Positions 24,764 through 33,148 of a DNA stretch of 64,000 nt are shown here, one piece after another. Origin of the DNA: Streptomyces sp. CB01201. GTDB lineage: Bacteria; Actinomycetota; Actinomycetes; Streptomycetales; Streptomycetaceae. Numbering within the stretch: the first letter of the stretch is position 1; each line of letters starts with the position of its first letter. The position numbers were made by a program, and so were the translations under genes. Under the pieces are notes generated by a model that was given only the letters and a program-made list of their open reading frames with translations, had not been told where the DNA came from and made no database searches. The DNA is taken from NCBI RefSeq assembly GCF_002803085.1, contig NZ_NNBJ01000002.1, forward strand, positions 1-64,000, read 5' to 3'.

Positions 24764-25324
24764 ATGATTCTGGCGAGCTCTGCGCAGACGTGGGGCCTGC
24801 CTCTTTCCGTGGCGGTGGTCTCGGGAGCGCTGTCAATAGCGGCAGCGGCCGTTGCTGCTCGTTCTGCCAAAGCGACGAAGCGTGCGGAGAATGAGGCCCA
24901 GCGAATCCGCGACCTAGAGGGCAGGATCGCGGAAAAGAAGTATGGGGTCTATCGCCCGATGATCAATCTCTTCCGTGACATCCTTGACCGGCGGCAGCCT
25001 GCGGAGGACGAACTGCGTGCGAGCATTTCAGAGTTCGCGACTTGGGTGAGCATCTATGGTTCGGATGGTGCGGTGAAAGCCTTCCATGACTTCATGCAGG
25101 CGGCTTACGCGGATCCTCCCCCAGCCATCTTGATGAGGCTCTACGCGGACTTTGTGATTGCAGCTCGCAGGGACATGGGGTATCCGGACACGGCTATCGA
25201 CCAGAAGCACTTCCTGGGTATGCGCATCAACGACCTCTACCAACATCCCATGCTCCGATCCGTGGACAAACCGTTCGACGAGCTCTGTCGCGAACAGGGC
25301 TGGAATCCGCCATGGCGTCAATGA
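24764..25324 (+). CDS. Membrane-anchored protein of unknown function
   Basis: 186 residues. One N-terminal membrane helix (LPLSVAVVSGALSIAAAAVA), a charged coiled coil (RAENEAQRIRDLEGRIAEKK), then a helical cytosolic domain with YGVYRPMINLFRDIL, FATWVSIYGSDGAVKAFHDF and LMRLYADFVIAARRDMGY. The same layout is seen in many unannotated actinobacterial proteins, but I know no function. Codon use is less GC-biased than in the chromosome, pointing to transfer. It lies between two other unknown cargo genes. Confidence 0.7.
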   Translation: MILASSAQTWGLPLSVAVVSGALSIAAAAVAARSAKATKRAENEAQRIRDLEGRIAEKKYGVYRPMINLFRDILDRRQPAEDELRASISEFATWVSIYGSDGAVKAFHDFMQAAYADPPPAILMRLYADFVIAARRDMGYPDTAIDQKHFLGMRINDLYQHPMLRSVDKPFDELCREQGWNPPWRQ

Positions 25325-25495
25325 ACTACGCGCTGACTTCTAGCATCCTGTGCGTGGGGGCGGAACGTGATCACTGACCGTCGAGCTGATGGTGCAACCG
25401 GCTATCCAGAGCAATCCTCTCGCTTATGAGCCGCGAGCTTACAACTGTGACGGTGGGCAAGCGAGTTACGCCCAGACACTCTACGCTCGTTGGCC

Positions 25496-26665
25496 ATGGG
25501 CGTATACGCGAGCAGGAACCGTACAGACCCTTCGCCGAAGCGGGCTGTGGAATCGCAGTCCGAGTTCTTCGAGCGGATCGCGGGTCCGTTCTGGGATCAG
25601 GTTCGAGAGGTGATCAACGACTGGTGGTCACATTTTCCGAGCCAGGCCCAGGCAGGTCTGCGCAGCAGACTGCTGGACCGAAACTCCGACACAAATGTCT
25701 ACTCCGCTCTGTGGGAGTTGTACCTGCACGAGATGCTGTTGGGTTCTGGCTGCACGGTGAGTGTCGAGCTGGGGGTGGGCAATCGTGGGAGGAACCCGGA
25801 CTTCCTGGTGACGCGCGGGGGCGAACGGTTCGTCGTTGAGGCGATTTGGAAGACCCAGCGTCTGGGCGGAACCGTGTCCGACACGCTGCCGTCTCTTCTT
25901 GTCGATGCTATCGATAGCGTGCCGAGTCCCAACTTTTTCCTGTCCTACAGGGTCAACCGGGCGGGAACGACGACACCGCCGCAGAAGCGGCTGAAGACCG
26001 GTCTGATTGCGTGGCTCGCCGGCCTGGATCCGGATCAGATAGTCGCTGACCGCGAACATAAGTTGGCGCTGCCCGAGCATACTTGGGCCGAGGCTGGCTG
26101 GGACCTCTCGTTCGAGGCAATCCCTCGTAGCCCGGGCAAACGGGGTGATTCAACGAGCAGAGCTATCGGCATCCACGCTCCGGTTGCTTGGTTCAGTGCC
26201 GAGTCGGACCGGGTGCTCGACGCGGTCAAGGAAAAGGGGAGCAAGTATGGCGAGCTAGGGATGCCGTTTATTGTGGCAGTGGGACACGCAGCCTTGTTCC
26301 CTGAAGACAGCGAGGTCGAGACTGCGCTGTACGGGTCCTCGGTCGAGTATGTCCACAACGAATCACGGATTTTTGGTCGGCGGCCTGGCGGCTACTGGAA
26401 TGCTGCCTACGATCATGCTCACAGCCAGGTCGGTGGTGTGCTCGTCGTCAAGAATCCGGCGCCGTGGACCTGGACGAAGAACTTGCCGGCCCTTTGGCGA
26501 AGCCCTGATCCAGACTCGCTCCCAGTTCCCGTGCTCCCAGCATGGGCAGCCGCGCAACTGGTTGGTGCCCACGTCGAACGCCAGCCACCGGCTCATCCCA
26601 TCCACGCCGTGCTGGGCCTGCCGAAGGACTGGCCGATTGGCGACGCCTTTCCGCAGCGTCATTGA
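25496..26665 (+). CDS. Unknown cargo protein with a PD-(D/E)xK-like motif
   Basis: 389 residues from ATG 25496; TTG 25490 or GTG near 25550 are possible starts and none has a good ribosome site. A segment around residues 80-125 (E-L-Y-L-H-E-M-L-L, then NPDFLV and FVVEAIWK) has the order E ... PD ... E-x-x of PD-(D/E)xK nucleases, with Trp-Lys where the E-x-K lysine is expected. The rest is unknown. Lower GC and the position near the left end of a mobile element suggest accessory cargo, possibly defence; that is inference. Confidence 0.62.
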   Translation: MGVYASRNRTDPSPKRAVESQSEFFERIAGPFWDQVREVINDWWSHFPSQAQAGLRSRLLDRNSDTNVYSALWELYLHEMLLGSGCTVSVELGVGNRGRNPDFLVTRGGERFVVEAIWKTQRLGGTVSDTLPSLLVDAIDSVPSPNFFLSYRVNRAGTTTPPQKRLKTGLIAWLAGLDPDQIVADREHKLALPEHTWAEAGWDLSFEAIPRSPGKRGDSTSRAIGIHAPVAWFSAESDRVLDAVKEKGSKYGELGMPFIVAVGHAALFPEDSEVETALYGSSVEYVHNESRIFGRRPGGYWNAAYDHAHSQVGGVLVVKNPAPWTWTKNLPALWRSPDPDSLPVPVLPAWAAAQLVGAHVERQPPAHPIHAVLGLPKDWPIGDAFPQRH

Positions 26666-26714
26666 TGCCACAGGCCGATTGGGTTAGTGCTCGCGCTGAT
26701 GAGGTCTTGTGCTC

Positions 26715-27758
26715 TTAGGCGAAGGACTGCTGGCGGAACGCATTCCGGACGTCTGTAAGGGGCTGACGGTCGCGGGTGTAGTACAGCTTGTTGGTCAGGA
26801 GGACCGCCCATCGTCGCTGACGAGGCGAGATCCACATGCCGGTGCCGGTGAAGCCGTAGTGAACCCAGACGTCGTCGGCAGGACCGGTGCCGGGGGCGGG
26901 GTGCCAGAAGAAACCGCGTACGGGCTCCAGTTCGCCGGTTTGGATGGTCAACGATTCCGTAGTCCAGACGGGGCCGAATCCCGCCCGACCGGGCACAGTT
27001 GTGGTGTCGAGCATGTAGCGCAGCAAGGCGACGAGGTCGGCGAGGACGGTGAAGGCGCCGGCGATGCCGCACGCTCCACCCAAGAGCCGGGCGGAAAAGT
27101 CGTGGGCGATGCCCTTGAGGTGGATGTCGGTGGCTTGGTCGAGTTCGGTCGGGGCGCACCGCGTGGCGATCTCGATGGGCAGCGGCCCGAAGCGGGTGAG
27201 GTCCATGCCCAGTGGCTGCCAGGTCCGTTCCGTGGCGAGCTTATCGAGGCGCTGACCAGCGAGGTGCTCGGCGAGGTAGCCGAGGATGAGGGCGGCTCGG
27301 TCGGTGTATTCGACGGCCTCGCCGGGTGGGCGGTGGAGAGCCTCGTGCAGGACGCCGTCACGGATGTCTTGTGGGTCCGTGCCGTACAGGTTCTTGAGTT
27401 GGGCTCGCAGAGGGACACCGGCGGTGTGGGTCAGCAGGTGCCGGGCGGTCACTGCACCGAGCGCGTGGCCTTCGACCTCCGGCCAGAAGGCGCCGAGCGG
27501 GGCGTCGAGGTCGAGTTTGCCGTCCTCCCATAGGGCGCCGATCGAGGACCATACGGCCAGGATCTTGGTGAGGCTGGCGGCGTCGAAGACGGTGTCGAGC
27601 CGCATGGGCTCGTCGGGCTGGTCGGGGTCCAGCAGGCCGATGGCTCCACTCGCGGACGTGCCGGTAGCGTCCCCGACGGCCCAGACGGCACCGGGGTAGA
27701 CCTTGTCGCGGACTCCGTCGTGCAAGAGCTGGTCGATGCGGTGGGTGTCTAGCGTCAT
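26715..27758 (-). CDS. Serine hydrolase, class C beta-lactamase/esterase fold
   Basis: 347 residues. Active-site S-x-x-K in DAASLTKILAV, second motif Y-x-D in VEYTDRA (Tyr base) and H-x-G at the third site in HYGFTGTGMWISP. No signal peptide, so it works in the cytoplasm, unlike beta-lactamases and DD-peptidases; esterase, amidase or acyl-transfer roles are likelier. GGGAG lies close to ATG 27758. It is last of the coupled operon, after an 83-base gap from the glycosyltransferase. The plus-strand unknown gene ends 49 bases away. Confidence 0.85.
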   Translation of the reverse strand: MTLDTHRIDQLLHDGVRDKVYPGAVWAVGDATGTSASGAIGLLDPDQPDEPMRLDTVFDAASLTKILAVWSSIGALWEDGKLDLDAPLGAFWPEVEGHALGAVTARHLLTHTAGVPLRAQLKNLYGTDPQDIRDGVLHEALHRPPGEAVEYTDRAALILGYLAEHLAGQRLDKLATERTWQPLGMDLTRFGPLPIEIATRCAPTELDQATDIHLKGIAHDFSARLLGGACGIAGAFTVLADLVALLRYMLDTTTVPGRAGFGPVWTTESLTIQTGELEPVRGFFWHPAPGTGPADDVWVHYGFTGTGMWISPRQRRWAVLLTNKLYYTRDRQPLTDVRNAFRQQSFA

Positions 27759-27841
27759 GGTCTCCCGATCGTGTGCCGTGAGTTCCCCGTCGGTCAGGGT
27801 AGTGACGTGGCCGGGGCGGGTCCGGCTGCGCCACGGACGGG

Positions 27842-28939
27842 TCAGCTGAGTTGCCTGCCCAGGTCGGACAGAGCGGCTGCGGTGCTGCTCAGGGGGTAGC
27901 GCGCGACGTTCGCCCGGCCCGCCGCTCGGAGGGCGGCCAGTAGGCCAGGCGTCGAGCGGAGCCGGTTCAGGTCCCGCGCGACGGCGGCGGGGCTCGTGAA
28001 GTCGGTGGCCAGTCCCGTCGCGCCGAGCGTCTCGTTCAGTCCGGGAACGGGCTGGTAGAGGACGGGCAGGCCGCAGGCTTGGGCTTCGAGGGCGACCAGG
28101 CCCATCGCCTCCAGGGTGGTGGAGGGCATGACGAGAACATCGTGATCGGCGAAGGTCTTCCACAGTTGTGGACGGCGGAGCCAGCCGAGGTAATTGACGT
28201 GGATGCCCGGTCGCCGGATCGGCGGAGACAGGGCGTGGAACTCCGTCGGAGGGGCGGCGATGCTCAGCTCCACCGCCGGCGCCAGGAGAACCGCGTGCAG
28301 CAGCGCTTCCACGCCCTTCTCCTCGGTCAGGCGTCCGGCGTAGAGCAGTCTCAGGTGGCTCGTCGTGCGATGTCCCGCTCGTGAAGGCGGGTTGTCGATG
28401 AGGCGGTCGGGGATGCCCCACGGGATCTGTTCGATCTTCCTGCGGTCGGTCCTGGGGGCGAGTTTCAGCAGGTGGTCCGCCATGGCGTTGGTCGGCACCA
28501 CGATCCGGTCCGCGGCGTGGGCGGACTGTTGCAGGACGCCGAGTTGGTCGGGGTGCGTTTGGGCGAACAGCAGGTCTGTGCCGTGCACGAAGGCGATGCG
28601 AGGCGGCTCGGGGAAGGCCCGTAAGAGTGCGGGTGTCGCCCCGAAGGCGAGATGGTGCAGATGGAGGACGCTGACCTGCGCGGGGTCAACCGCGGACACC
28701 AGCGCGTGACGCAGGTCGGAGACGTACCGGCGGAAGGCCGGGCCAGACAGGCACTTCCCGTCGATGCTCAGAAGGTCCAGCCCGTGGGGCGTGTGGGGGC
28801 GCGGGCCGGCCGGGGCGAGCATGAACGCCCTCGCGGGGATGAGCGGTTGTGGGCCCGTGTAGAGGTCGAGGAAGAGTTCGACGCTTCCGCCGGGGCTGGG
28901 GAAGAGGAGGTCGAGCGCGGTGGCGACCGCCGGGTTCAT
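27842..28939 (-). CDS. GT4-like glycosyltransferase
   Basis: 365 residues, GT-B fold. Acceptor-side motifs LHLHHLAFG and IAFVHGTDLLFAQ; donor domain LRLLYAGRLTEEKGVEALL and E-x7-E region STTLEAMGLVALEAQACGLP, typical of GT4 retaining enzymes using UDP- or GDP-sugars. The N-terminal LFPSPGGSVELFLDLY looks like the usual GT-B glycine loop. It is cytoplasmic and possibly membrane-associated. GGAGG seven bases before ATG 28939; the start overlaps the stop of the dCTP-deaminase-like gene (ATGA), so a sugar is probably added to the product of that operon. Confidence 0.85.
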   Translation of the reverse strand: MNPAVATALDLLFPSPGGSVELFLDLYTGPQPLIPARAFMLAPAGPRPHTPHGLDLLSIDGKCLSGPAFRRYVSDLRHALVSAVDPAQVSVLHLHHLAFGATPALLRAFPEPPRIAFVHGTDLLFAQTHPDQLGVLQQSAHAADRIVVPTNAMADHLLKLAPRTDRRKIEQIPWGIPDRLIDNPPSRAGHRTTSHLRLLYAGRLTEEKGVEALLHAVLLAPAVELSIAAPPTEFHALSPPIRRPGIHVNYLGWLRRPQLWKTFADHDVLVMPSTTLEAMGLVALEAQACGLPVLYQPVPGLNETLGATGLATDFTSPAAVARDLNRLRSTPGLLAALRAAGRANVARYPLSSTAAALSDLGRQLS

Positions 28940-29472
28940 GGCCGGCCTCCGGGGATCTCCTCGTACAGGCGGGACGTCTCGATCCCTTGGCTGGACCGGT
29001 ACTTGAGACCGTGCTCCTGGTAGCTGGCCGGGGCACCAAAGGTCTGGAGGAAGGCCAGCTTTCCGAAGGTCATCAGCGGATAGATCCGTACGGGGCGGGC
29101 GGCCCGGATCTCCAGGGTCCAGCGGATGGCGTGGCCCTGGTGCCCCAGTGGGGCCGACACGTGGACCCAGATGCCCAGAGCGCCGATGGTGCGGCTGCCG
29201 TTGAGTAACTGGGCATACGCCTCGGAACCCGTCCTCTCGTACGTGACGCCGAGGTAGAGGACGTCAGGAGTGAGCTCGAACCCGGCTACTGGGACGGGTA
29301 CTTCGGGGCAACAGGTCCGGGCGGCAGCGTCGAGGTCGCCGTCACAGATGCGCAGTGTCTCGCCGAGACGCCAGTCGTACGCGTTGGGGGAAAGGCGCTC
29401 GGACTCGTACGGTTCGATGGTGATCTCGCCGGAGGCGCGGGCGGCAGCGATGGCGGGGCCGGTGAGGATCAC
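28936..29472 (-). CDS. dCTP-deaminase-fold protein, copy B (keeps Glu, loses RSS-R)
   Basis: 178 residues, homotrimer-type dUTPase/Dcd fold: SPNAYDWRLGETL, LTPDVLYLGVTYERTG, IYPLMTFGKLAFLQTF. Compared with the canonical Dcd encoded at 44742, the residue matching catalytic Glu (E129 there) is E121 (TLEIR), but the phosphate-binding K/R-S-S-x-x-R segment is NGSRTIGALG, losing the last Arg. A Cys pair (TCC, 53-55) is unusual. The GTG start overlaps the stop of copy A (GTGA). Together with copy A it may form a mixed enzyme; alone it is unlikely to be a normal dCTP deaminase. Confidence 0.82.
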   Translation of the reverse strand: MILTGPAIAAARASGEITIEPYESERLSPNAYDWRLGETLRICDGDLDAAARTCCPEVPVPVAGFELTPDVLYLGVTYERTGSEAYAQLLNGSRTIGALGIWVHVSAPLGHQGHAIRWTLEIRAARPVRIYPLMTFGKLAFLQTFGAPASYQEHGLKYRSSQGIETSRLYEEIPGGRP

Positions 29473-30008
29473 CCGGTCACCGCCGTCAGCGGTGTGAGGT
29501 CGCGCCAGTAGGCGGAGGGCTGCGGCCCCGTGGCGGCCTGGTACTTACCGGTGTAGAGGTCGACGGGGCCGACCGCGACGAAGAACATGATCTGCCCGAT
29601 CCTCATGCCCGCGTAGATCCGCAACGGGCGGATTGGGGAGAGCATCAGCGTCCAGTGGCCGTGGAAGCCGATGTCGCCGATCGGCGCGGTGATCTCGACG
29701 AACAGTCCGAGGCGCCCGACTGAGGAGCGGCCGAACAGGAGCGGGACGAAGGAGTCGGAGCCGACCTCTTCGAGGGTGTGGCCGAGGTACAGCTCGCCGG
29801 GCTGGAGGACGTACCCACCGTCTCCGATCTTCAGCTCCGCGGTGGGGTTGGGGTGGTGGGCGTCGATGACCGGCGTCGTGTAGGTCAGGAGGGTGGGCCC
29901 GAGGCGGACGTTGTAGCTGTTCGGGTTGACCTGGCTCTGGTCGAAGGGGGCGATGCGCAGGCGCCCGTCGGCTGCGGCTGTGGTGATCTCGGGGCCAGTG
30001 AGGATCAC
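29469..30008 (-). CDS. dCTP-deaminase-fold protein, copy A (keeps RSS-R, loses Glu)
   Basis: 179 residues, same fold as copy B: NPNSYNVRLGPTL, LQPGELYLGHTLEEVGSDSF, FGRSSVGRLGLFVEITAPIG and LRIYAGMRIGQIMFF. The triphosphate-binding motif R94-S95-S96-V-G-R99 is intact, but the catalytic Glu position is Met122 (HWTLMLSP). It is the mirror image of copy B. The GTG start overlaps the metallophosphatase stop (GTGA). It resembles dCTP-deaminase-like members found near nucleotide-modifying genes; the exact reaction is unknown. Confidence 0.84.
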   Translation of the reverse strand: MILTGPEITTAAADGRLRIAPFDQSQVNPNSYNVRLGPTLLTYTTPVIDAHHPNPTAELKIGDGGYVLQPGELYLGHTLEEVGSDSFVPLLFGRSSVGRLGLFVEITAPIGDIGFHGHWTLMLSPIRPLRIYAGMRIGQIMFFVAVGPVDLYTGKYQAATGPQPSAYWRDLTPLTAVTG

Positions 30009-31213
30009 GGCTGCACTCCTTCGACTAGTACGTGCTGGATGGCCTGGCCGAGGCGGAGGGCTGCCTGCTGGGTGCGGCCACCGAGGAAGGCTTCGGCAAG
30101 GTAGTCCGTGGTCAGCACGGTGCGGGCACCGGTCGGCAGCGGGGCGGGCGTGGTGACCAGCGGGCCGACCTCCTCGGCCAGACGCGCGAGCAGGCCCTCG
30201 ACATCGCGCTGATCGTCGGGCAGGTGGGCGTGGACGAGCTGGTTGTCGAAGGGCTCGGTCGCCAGCAGGTCGCCGAGGGTGAGGGTGTCGCCGAGCTGGA
30301 CGGGCCGCAGGGCGGTCTCGTTGAGGACGACGGCTTCCGCACCGAGGCCGGTGTGCAGGCGCGCGGCGACCTCCGCGAGGAGTTCGCGACGATCGGGGAG
30401 GCGGTAACGGTAGGTCTCGGTGATCGTGCCGAGTGGGGCGGCCAGCTGGTTATTGAGATCCTCGATCTCCCCCTGTGCGTAAGCGAGTTCAGGAGGGAGT
30501 GGCGTCCCGGTCGGGAGGAAGAGGTCCGTCCGAGTGGCCCAGCCCTGGCCGATTGGCTTCGCCTGGGCGTAGCCGACGGCGAGTTCGCGGCCCTTCAGGA
30601 CGAGAGTGTCGCCGACGTGGACGGGCCCGTACTGGTTGCTGTGGCAGTGTCCGGCGAAAATCACGTCGAGGAACGGGCAGGCGGCGGCGAGCTTGAGGTC
30701 CTCGTCGAAGCCGGAGTGGCTGAGCAGGACCCAGGCGTCGACCTCGTGATCGTGGGCGAGCATCAGCTCCCGCAGGGCGTGGACCGGTTCGGTCACGCGG
30801 TGCCCGGCGCGCTGCGAGCGGGGAATGGTGCTGAACGCCTGGAGGCCGATGACCCCGGTCACCGCCATGCGCCGGCCACCGATGTCGCCCAGGTGGAGGC
30901 GTCGGAACAGCGCGTCTCCGCTCGTGTCATCCACGGCGTTGGCGCACACGGTGAGGCGGTGGAGGTCGGGTTCGAAGTGGCGGGCCCAACCGTGGTTTCC
31001 GGGGGCGATCACGTCGTACAGCGTCGTCAGGATGCTGCGCTCGATGCGCCCTTCTGCGAGGCGGTAGTAGCCGCTGCCCTCGAAGAAGTCGCCGCAGTCC
31101 ACGATGAGGGAGTCCTGCCGAGCAGCGTGCAGATGGGTGAGCATCGGCAGGGCATCGTCGAAAGTGGAGTGGACATCGGTGGTGGCGATGATCCGTTGGA
31201 GCTGTCGGGTCAT
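30005..31213 (-). CDS. Calcineurin-like metallophosphatase, 5'-nucleotidase type
   Basis: 402 residues, cytoplasmic. The dimetal motifs are complete: D-x-H in TTDVHST (13-15), GD in VDCGDFFEG, GNH in APGNHGWA, LLSHSG and GHCH in FAGHCHSNQYG, the order of UshA/5'-nucleotidases. The C-terminal half resembles the 5'-nucleotidase substrate domain (VVLNETALRPVQLGDTLTLG). Unlike UshA it has no signal peptide, so it acts on an intracellular nucleotide or sugar nucleotide. ATG 31213 overlaps the enolpyruvyltransferase stop by ATGA. Confidence 0.87.
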   Translation of the reverse strand: MTRQLQRIIATTDVHSTFDDALPMLTHLHAARQDSLIVDCGDFFEGSGYYRLAEGRIERSILTTLYDVIAPGNHGWARHFEPDLHRLTVCANAVDDTSGDALFRRLHLGDIGGRRMAVTGVIGLQAFSTIPRSQRAGHRVTEPVHALRELMLAHDHEVDAWVLLSHSGFDEDLKLAAACPFLDVIFAGHCHSNQYGPVHVGDTLVLKGRELAVGYAQAKPIGQGWATRTDLFLPTGTPLPPELAYAQGEIEDLNNQLAAPLGTITETYRYRLPDRRELLAEVAARLHTGLGAEAVVLNETALRPVQLGDTLTLGDLLATEPFDNQLVHAHLPDDQRDVEGLLARLAEEVGPLVTTPAPLPTGARTVLTTDYLAEAFLGGRTQQAALRLGQAIQHVLVEGVQP

Positions 31214-32538
31214 GGGGTGACCTCGCAGATGTCGGCGCCGAGCGCGCGCAGCTTGGTTGGGAGGTCGGCGTGGCCCCGACGGAGCTGTTCGAGGCCGCCG
31301 AGGGTGGTGACGCCGCGCGCGGTGAGACCGGCGACGAGAAGAGCGGAGCCGGTGCGGATGTCCGTGGCCTCCACGCCCGCGCCCGTGAGCTGCTGCGGTC
31401 CCGTGAGGAGGCACTGGGTGGGGGAGATCTCGTGGATGTCGGCGCCGAGGCGCGTGAGCTGCGGGAGCAGGTTGCCGTGGCGGCCGGGATTGATGGTGTC
31501 GGCGAAGAGGTGGGTGCCAGGTAGGCCCAATGCCAGGGCCATCAGCGGGGGTTCGAAGTCGGCGTCCAGACCACCGGGGGACAGGGAGGAGATGGCCCGT
31601 AACGGGTGATGGGAGGGCTGGGCGTCTGCGGCGTGGACGGTGAGTGCGTTCTCCTGGGCGGCGACGGGGACGCCGAGCCAGCGCAGGGCCGCGACCATCG
31701 GGGCAACGTCCTTGCTGCGTACGCCTTCAATGCGGCCGTTGCCTCCCGTGGTGGCGAGCGCACAGGCCAGGGTGCCCGCTTCGATCTTGTCGCCGGGGAC
31801 TGTCCATGCCACCGCCTCCTGCGAGGCGGAGGCCGGTGGTGCGAGGGCGATGATGCGCTCGTTGGCCTGGGCCGACCAGCCCGCTGCCCGTAGTGCTTCC
31901 AGGACGCTGGTGACTTCGGGGGAGAGGTTCGGGTGGCCCAGCCGGAGAGGGCGTCCGGCGATCACGGCCCGGAGGATGGCTGCGATGCTGGCGCCGCGGG
32001 AGCGGAAGGGCAGCGCCACCGACACCGAGCCGTTGTGGGGGTTCCGGGCCTCGACCGTGTAGCCATGGTCGTCGACGGCGTAGCGGTCGCCGAAGGTCTC
32101 GTAGACCCGGAAGTGCTGTTCCATGCCGCGCTCCCCGATCTGGCAACCGCCCGGCCAGGGCAGTGAGGCCCGGCCGTGCGCGGCGAGGAGAGCGGGCACC
32201 AGGTAGTACGAGGCACGGATGCGGGCAGCGGCTTCGAAGAGCTCCGGGACGATGCGAGTGCCGTCGCTGGGGAGGACCAGGACTGTGTTCGGCTCGCCGA
32301 CCGGGCGGGCGATGCGGTGCCCGGCGTACTGGAGCAGCGTGAGCATGGCCTGCACGTCCGCATTGGCGGGGACCTTGGCCAGCTGGACCGGACGGTGCAG
32401 GGCGGCAGCCGCCGCCAGCAAGGGGAGCGCGGCGTTCTTGGAGCCGTCGACGGTCACCGTCCCGGCGAGCGGCGGGCCGGGACGGATCGCGATCACCTCC
32501 GACGTCACAGCCGGGACCTGGGTCGTTGTCACAGTCAT
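31210..32538 (-). CDS. MurA-like enolpyruvyltransferase
   Basis: 442 residues, EPSP synthase/MurA fold. Key residues: K34-N35 in DGSKNAALPLLA, the PEP-reactive Cys132 in WPGGCQIGERG, and the acidic site in SPGGLDADFEPPLMAL. It would transfer enolpyruvate from PEP to a hydroxyl of a nucleotide substrate. As a second MurA it could supply peptidoglycan synthesis, but the operon partners (phosphatase, dCTP-deaminase-like pair, glycosyltransferase) point to a special nucleotide, as in polyoxin/nikkomycin EUMP formation. ATG 32538 overlaps the ATPase stop; GTG 32532 has the better-spaced GAGGAG. Retained Cys predicts fosfomycin sensitivity. Confidence 0.88.
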   Translation of the reverse strand: MTVTTTQVPAVTSEVIAIRPGPPLAGTVTVDGSKNAALPLLAAAAALHRPVQLAKVPANADVQAMLTLLQYAGHRIARPVGEPNTVLVLPSDGTRIVPELFEAAARIRASYYLVPALLAAHGRASLPWPGGCQIGERGMEQHFRVYETFGDRYAVDDHGYTVEARNPHNGSVSVALPFRSRGASIAAILRAVIAGRPLRLGHPNLSPEVTSVLEALRAAGWSAQANERIIALAPPASASQEAVAWTVPGDKIEAGTLACALATTGGNGRIEGVRSKDVAPMVAALRWLGVPVAAQENALTVHAADAQPSHHPLRAISSLSPGGLDADFEPPLMALALGLPGTHLFADTINPGRHGNLLPQLTRLGADIHEISPTQCLLTGPQQLTGAGVEATDIRTGSALLVAGLTARGVTTLGGLEQLRRGHADLPTKLRALGADICEVTP

Positions 32539-32972
32539 CTCCTCGGGAGCGGAACGTGCAGTTGCGAATGGGGAGTTGGCGCGTCACACACGGGGATCTC
32601 GGCCCAGCACCGCTTGCCCGACTCGGTCGTCTCGACGGCGTGCCGGACGGCGAGAGCGGCCACGATGAACAGCCCACGGCCGCGCTCGTCGCCTTCGTCC
32701 GGCAGGCCCGGCGTGGGGAGGGCAGGGCTGGAGTCGCTGACTTCGACGCGTACGGTGTCGTCCTTCAGCCGGGCGGCCACCGAGATGGGGCCGTGTCCGG
32801 CGTGCTGCACGGCGTTGGTCAACAGCTCGCTGGTCACCAGCGCCACGGTCTCCACGACGCTGCTGCCGACCGGAAGTCCCCAGCCGCACATCCCGGCGAT
32901 GACCTGGTGCCGTGCGTGCGCGACGGCGACCGCCGTGCCGGGTACAGAGAAACTGAGGTGCTGCGAATCCAC
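32535..32972 (-). CDS. RsbW-like ATP-binding protein (HATPase)
   Basis: 145 residues, single GHKL ATPase domain: N box ALVTSELLTNAVQHAG, G1 box VEVSDSSPALP, G2 ERGRGLFIV. Such small ATPases are common in Streptomyces beside XRE/DUF397-type regulators and act as anti-sigma or partner kinases. GTG 32972 has GGAGG seven bases upstream; a longer frame from 33005 has no ribosome site. It leads the enolpyruvyltransferase operon and is divergent from the XRE regulator. Confidence 0.85.
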   Translation of the reverse strand: MDSQHLSFSVPGTAVAVAHARHQVIAGMCGWGLPVGSSVVETVALVTSELLTNAVQHAGHGPISVAARLKDDTVRVEVSDSSPALPTPGLPDEGDERGRGLFIVAALAVRHAVETTESGKRCWAEIPVCDAPTPHSQLHVPLPRR

Positions 32973-33148
32973 GGGCTGCCTCCCAAGCGAGTGCGGCCCC
33001 ACCAAGGAACCGGCTCGGGCGGGGGACGGGCCAGCTCAGGTGCCGGTGCTGCATCGCTTATGCAGGAGGCGCATGAACTCCAAGTGCGTTTCGCCTACGC
33101 TCGGTTGGGCAGGCAGGATCGGCGGCGGCGGAAGGAGCCGTGGCGCAG
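32973..33148. promoter_or_regulatory. Divergent promoter region of the cargo operon
   Basis: 176 bases between the ATPase gene (minus) and the XRE gene (plus), the only place where promoters for both arms of the cargo can lie. No clear operator repeat was seen. Confidence 0.45.

Noticed and set aside
26715..32538. dCTP deaminase anti-phage defence system
   Set aside because: The two Dcd-like proteins have each lost one active-site motif and are embedded among biosynthetic-looking enzymes; defence remains possible but is not the best reading.
32973..33005. Longer start for the RsbW-like ATPase
   Set aside because: The TTG/GTG starts at 33003-33005 lack a ribosome site, whereas GTG 32972 has GGAGG at ideal spacing.
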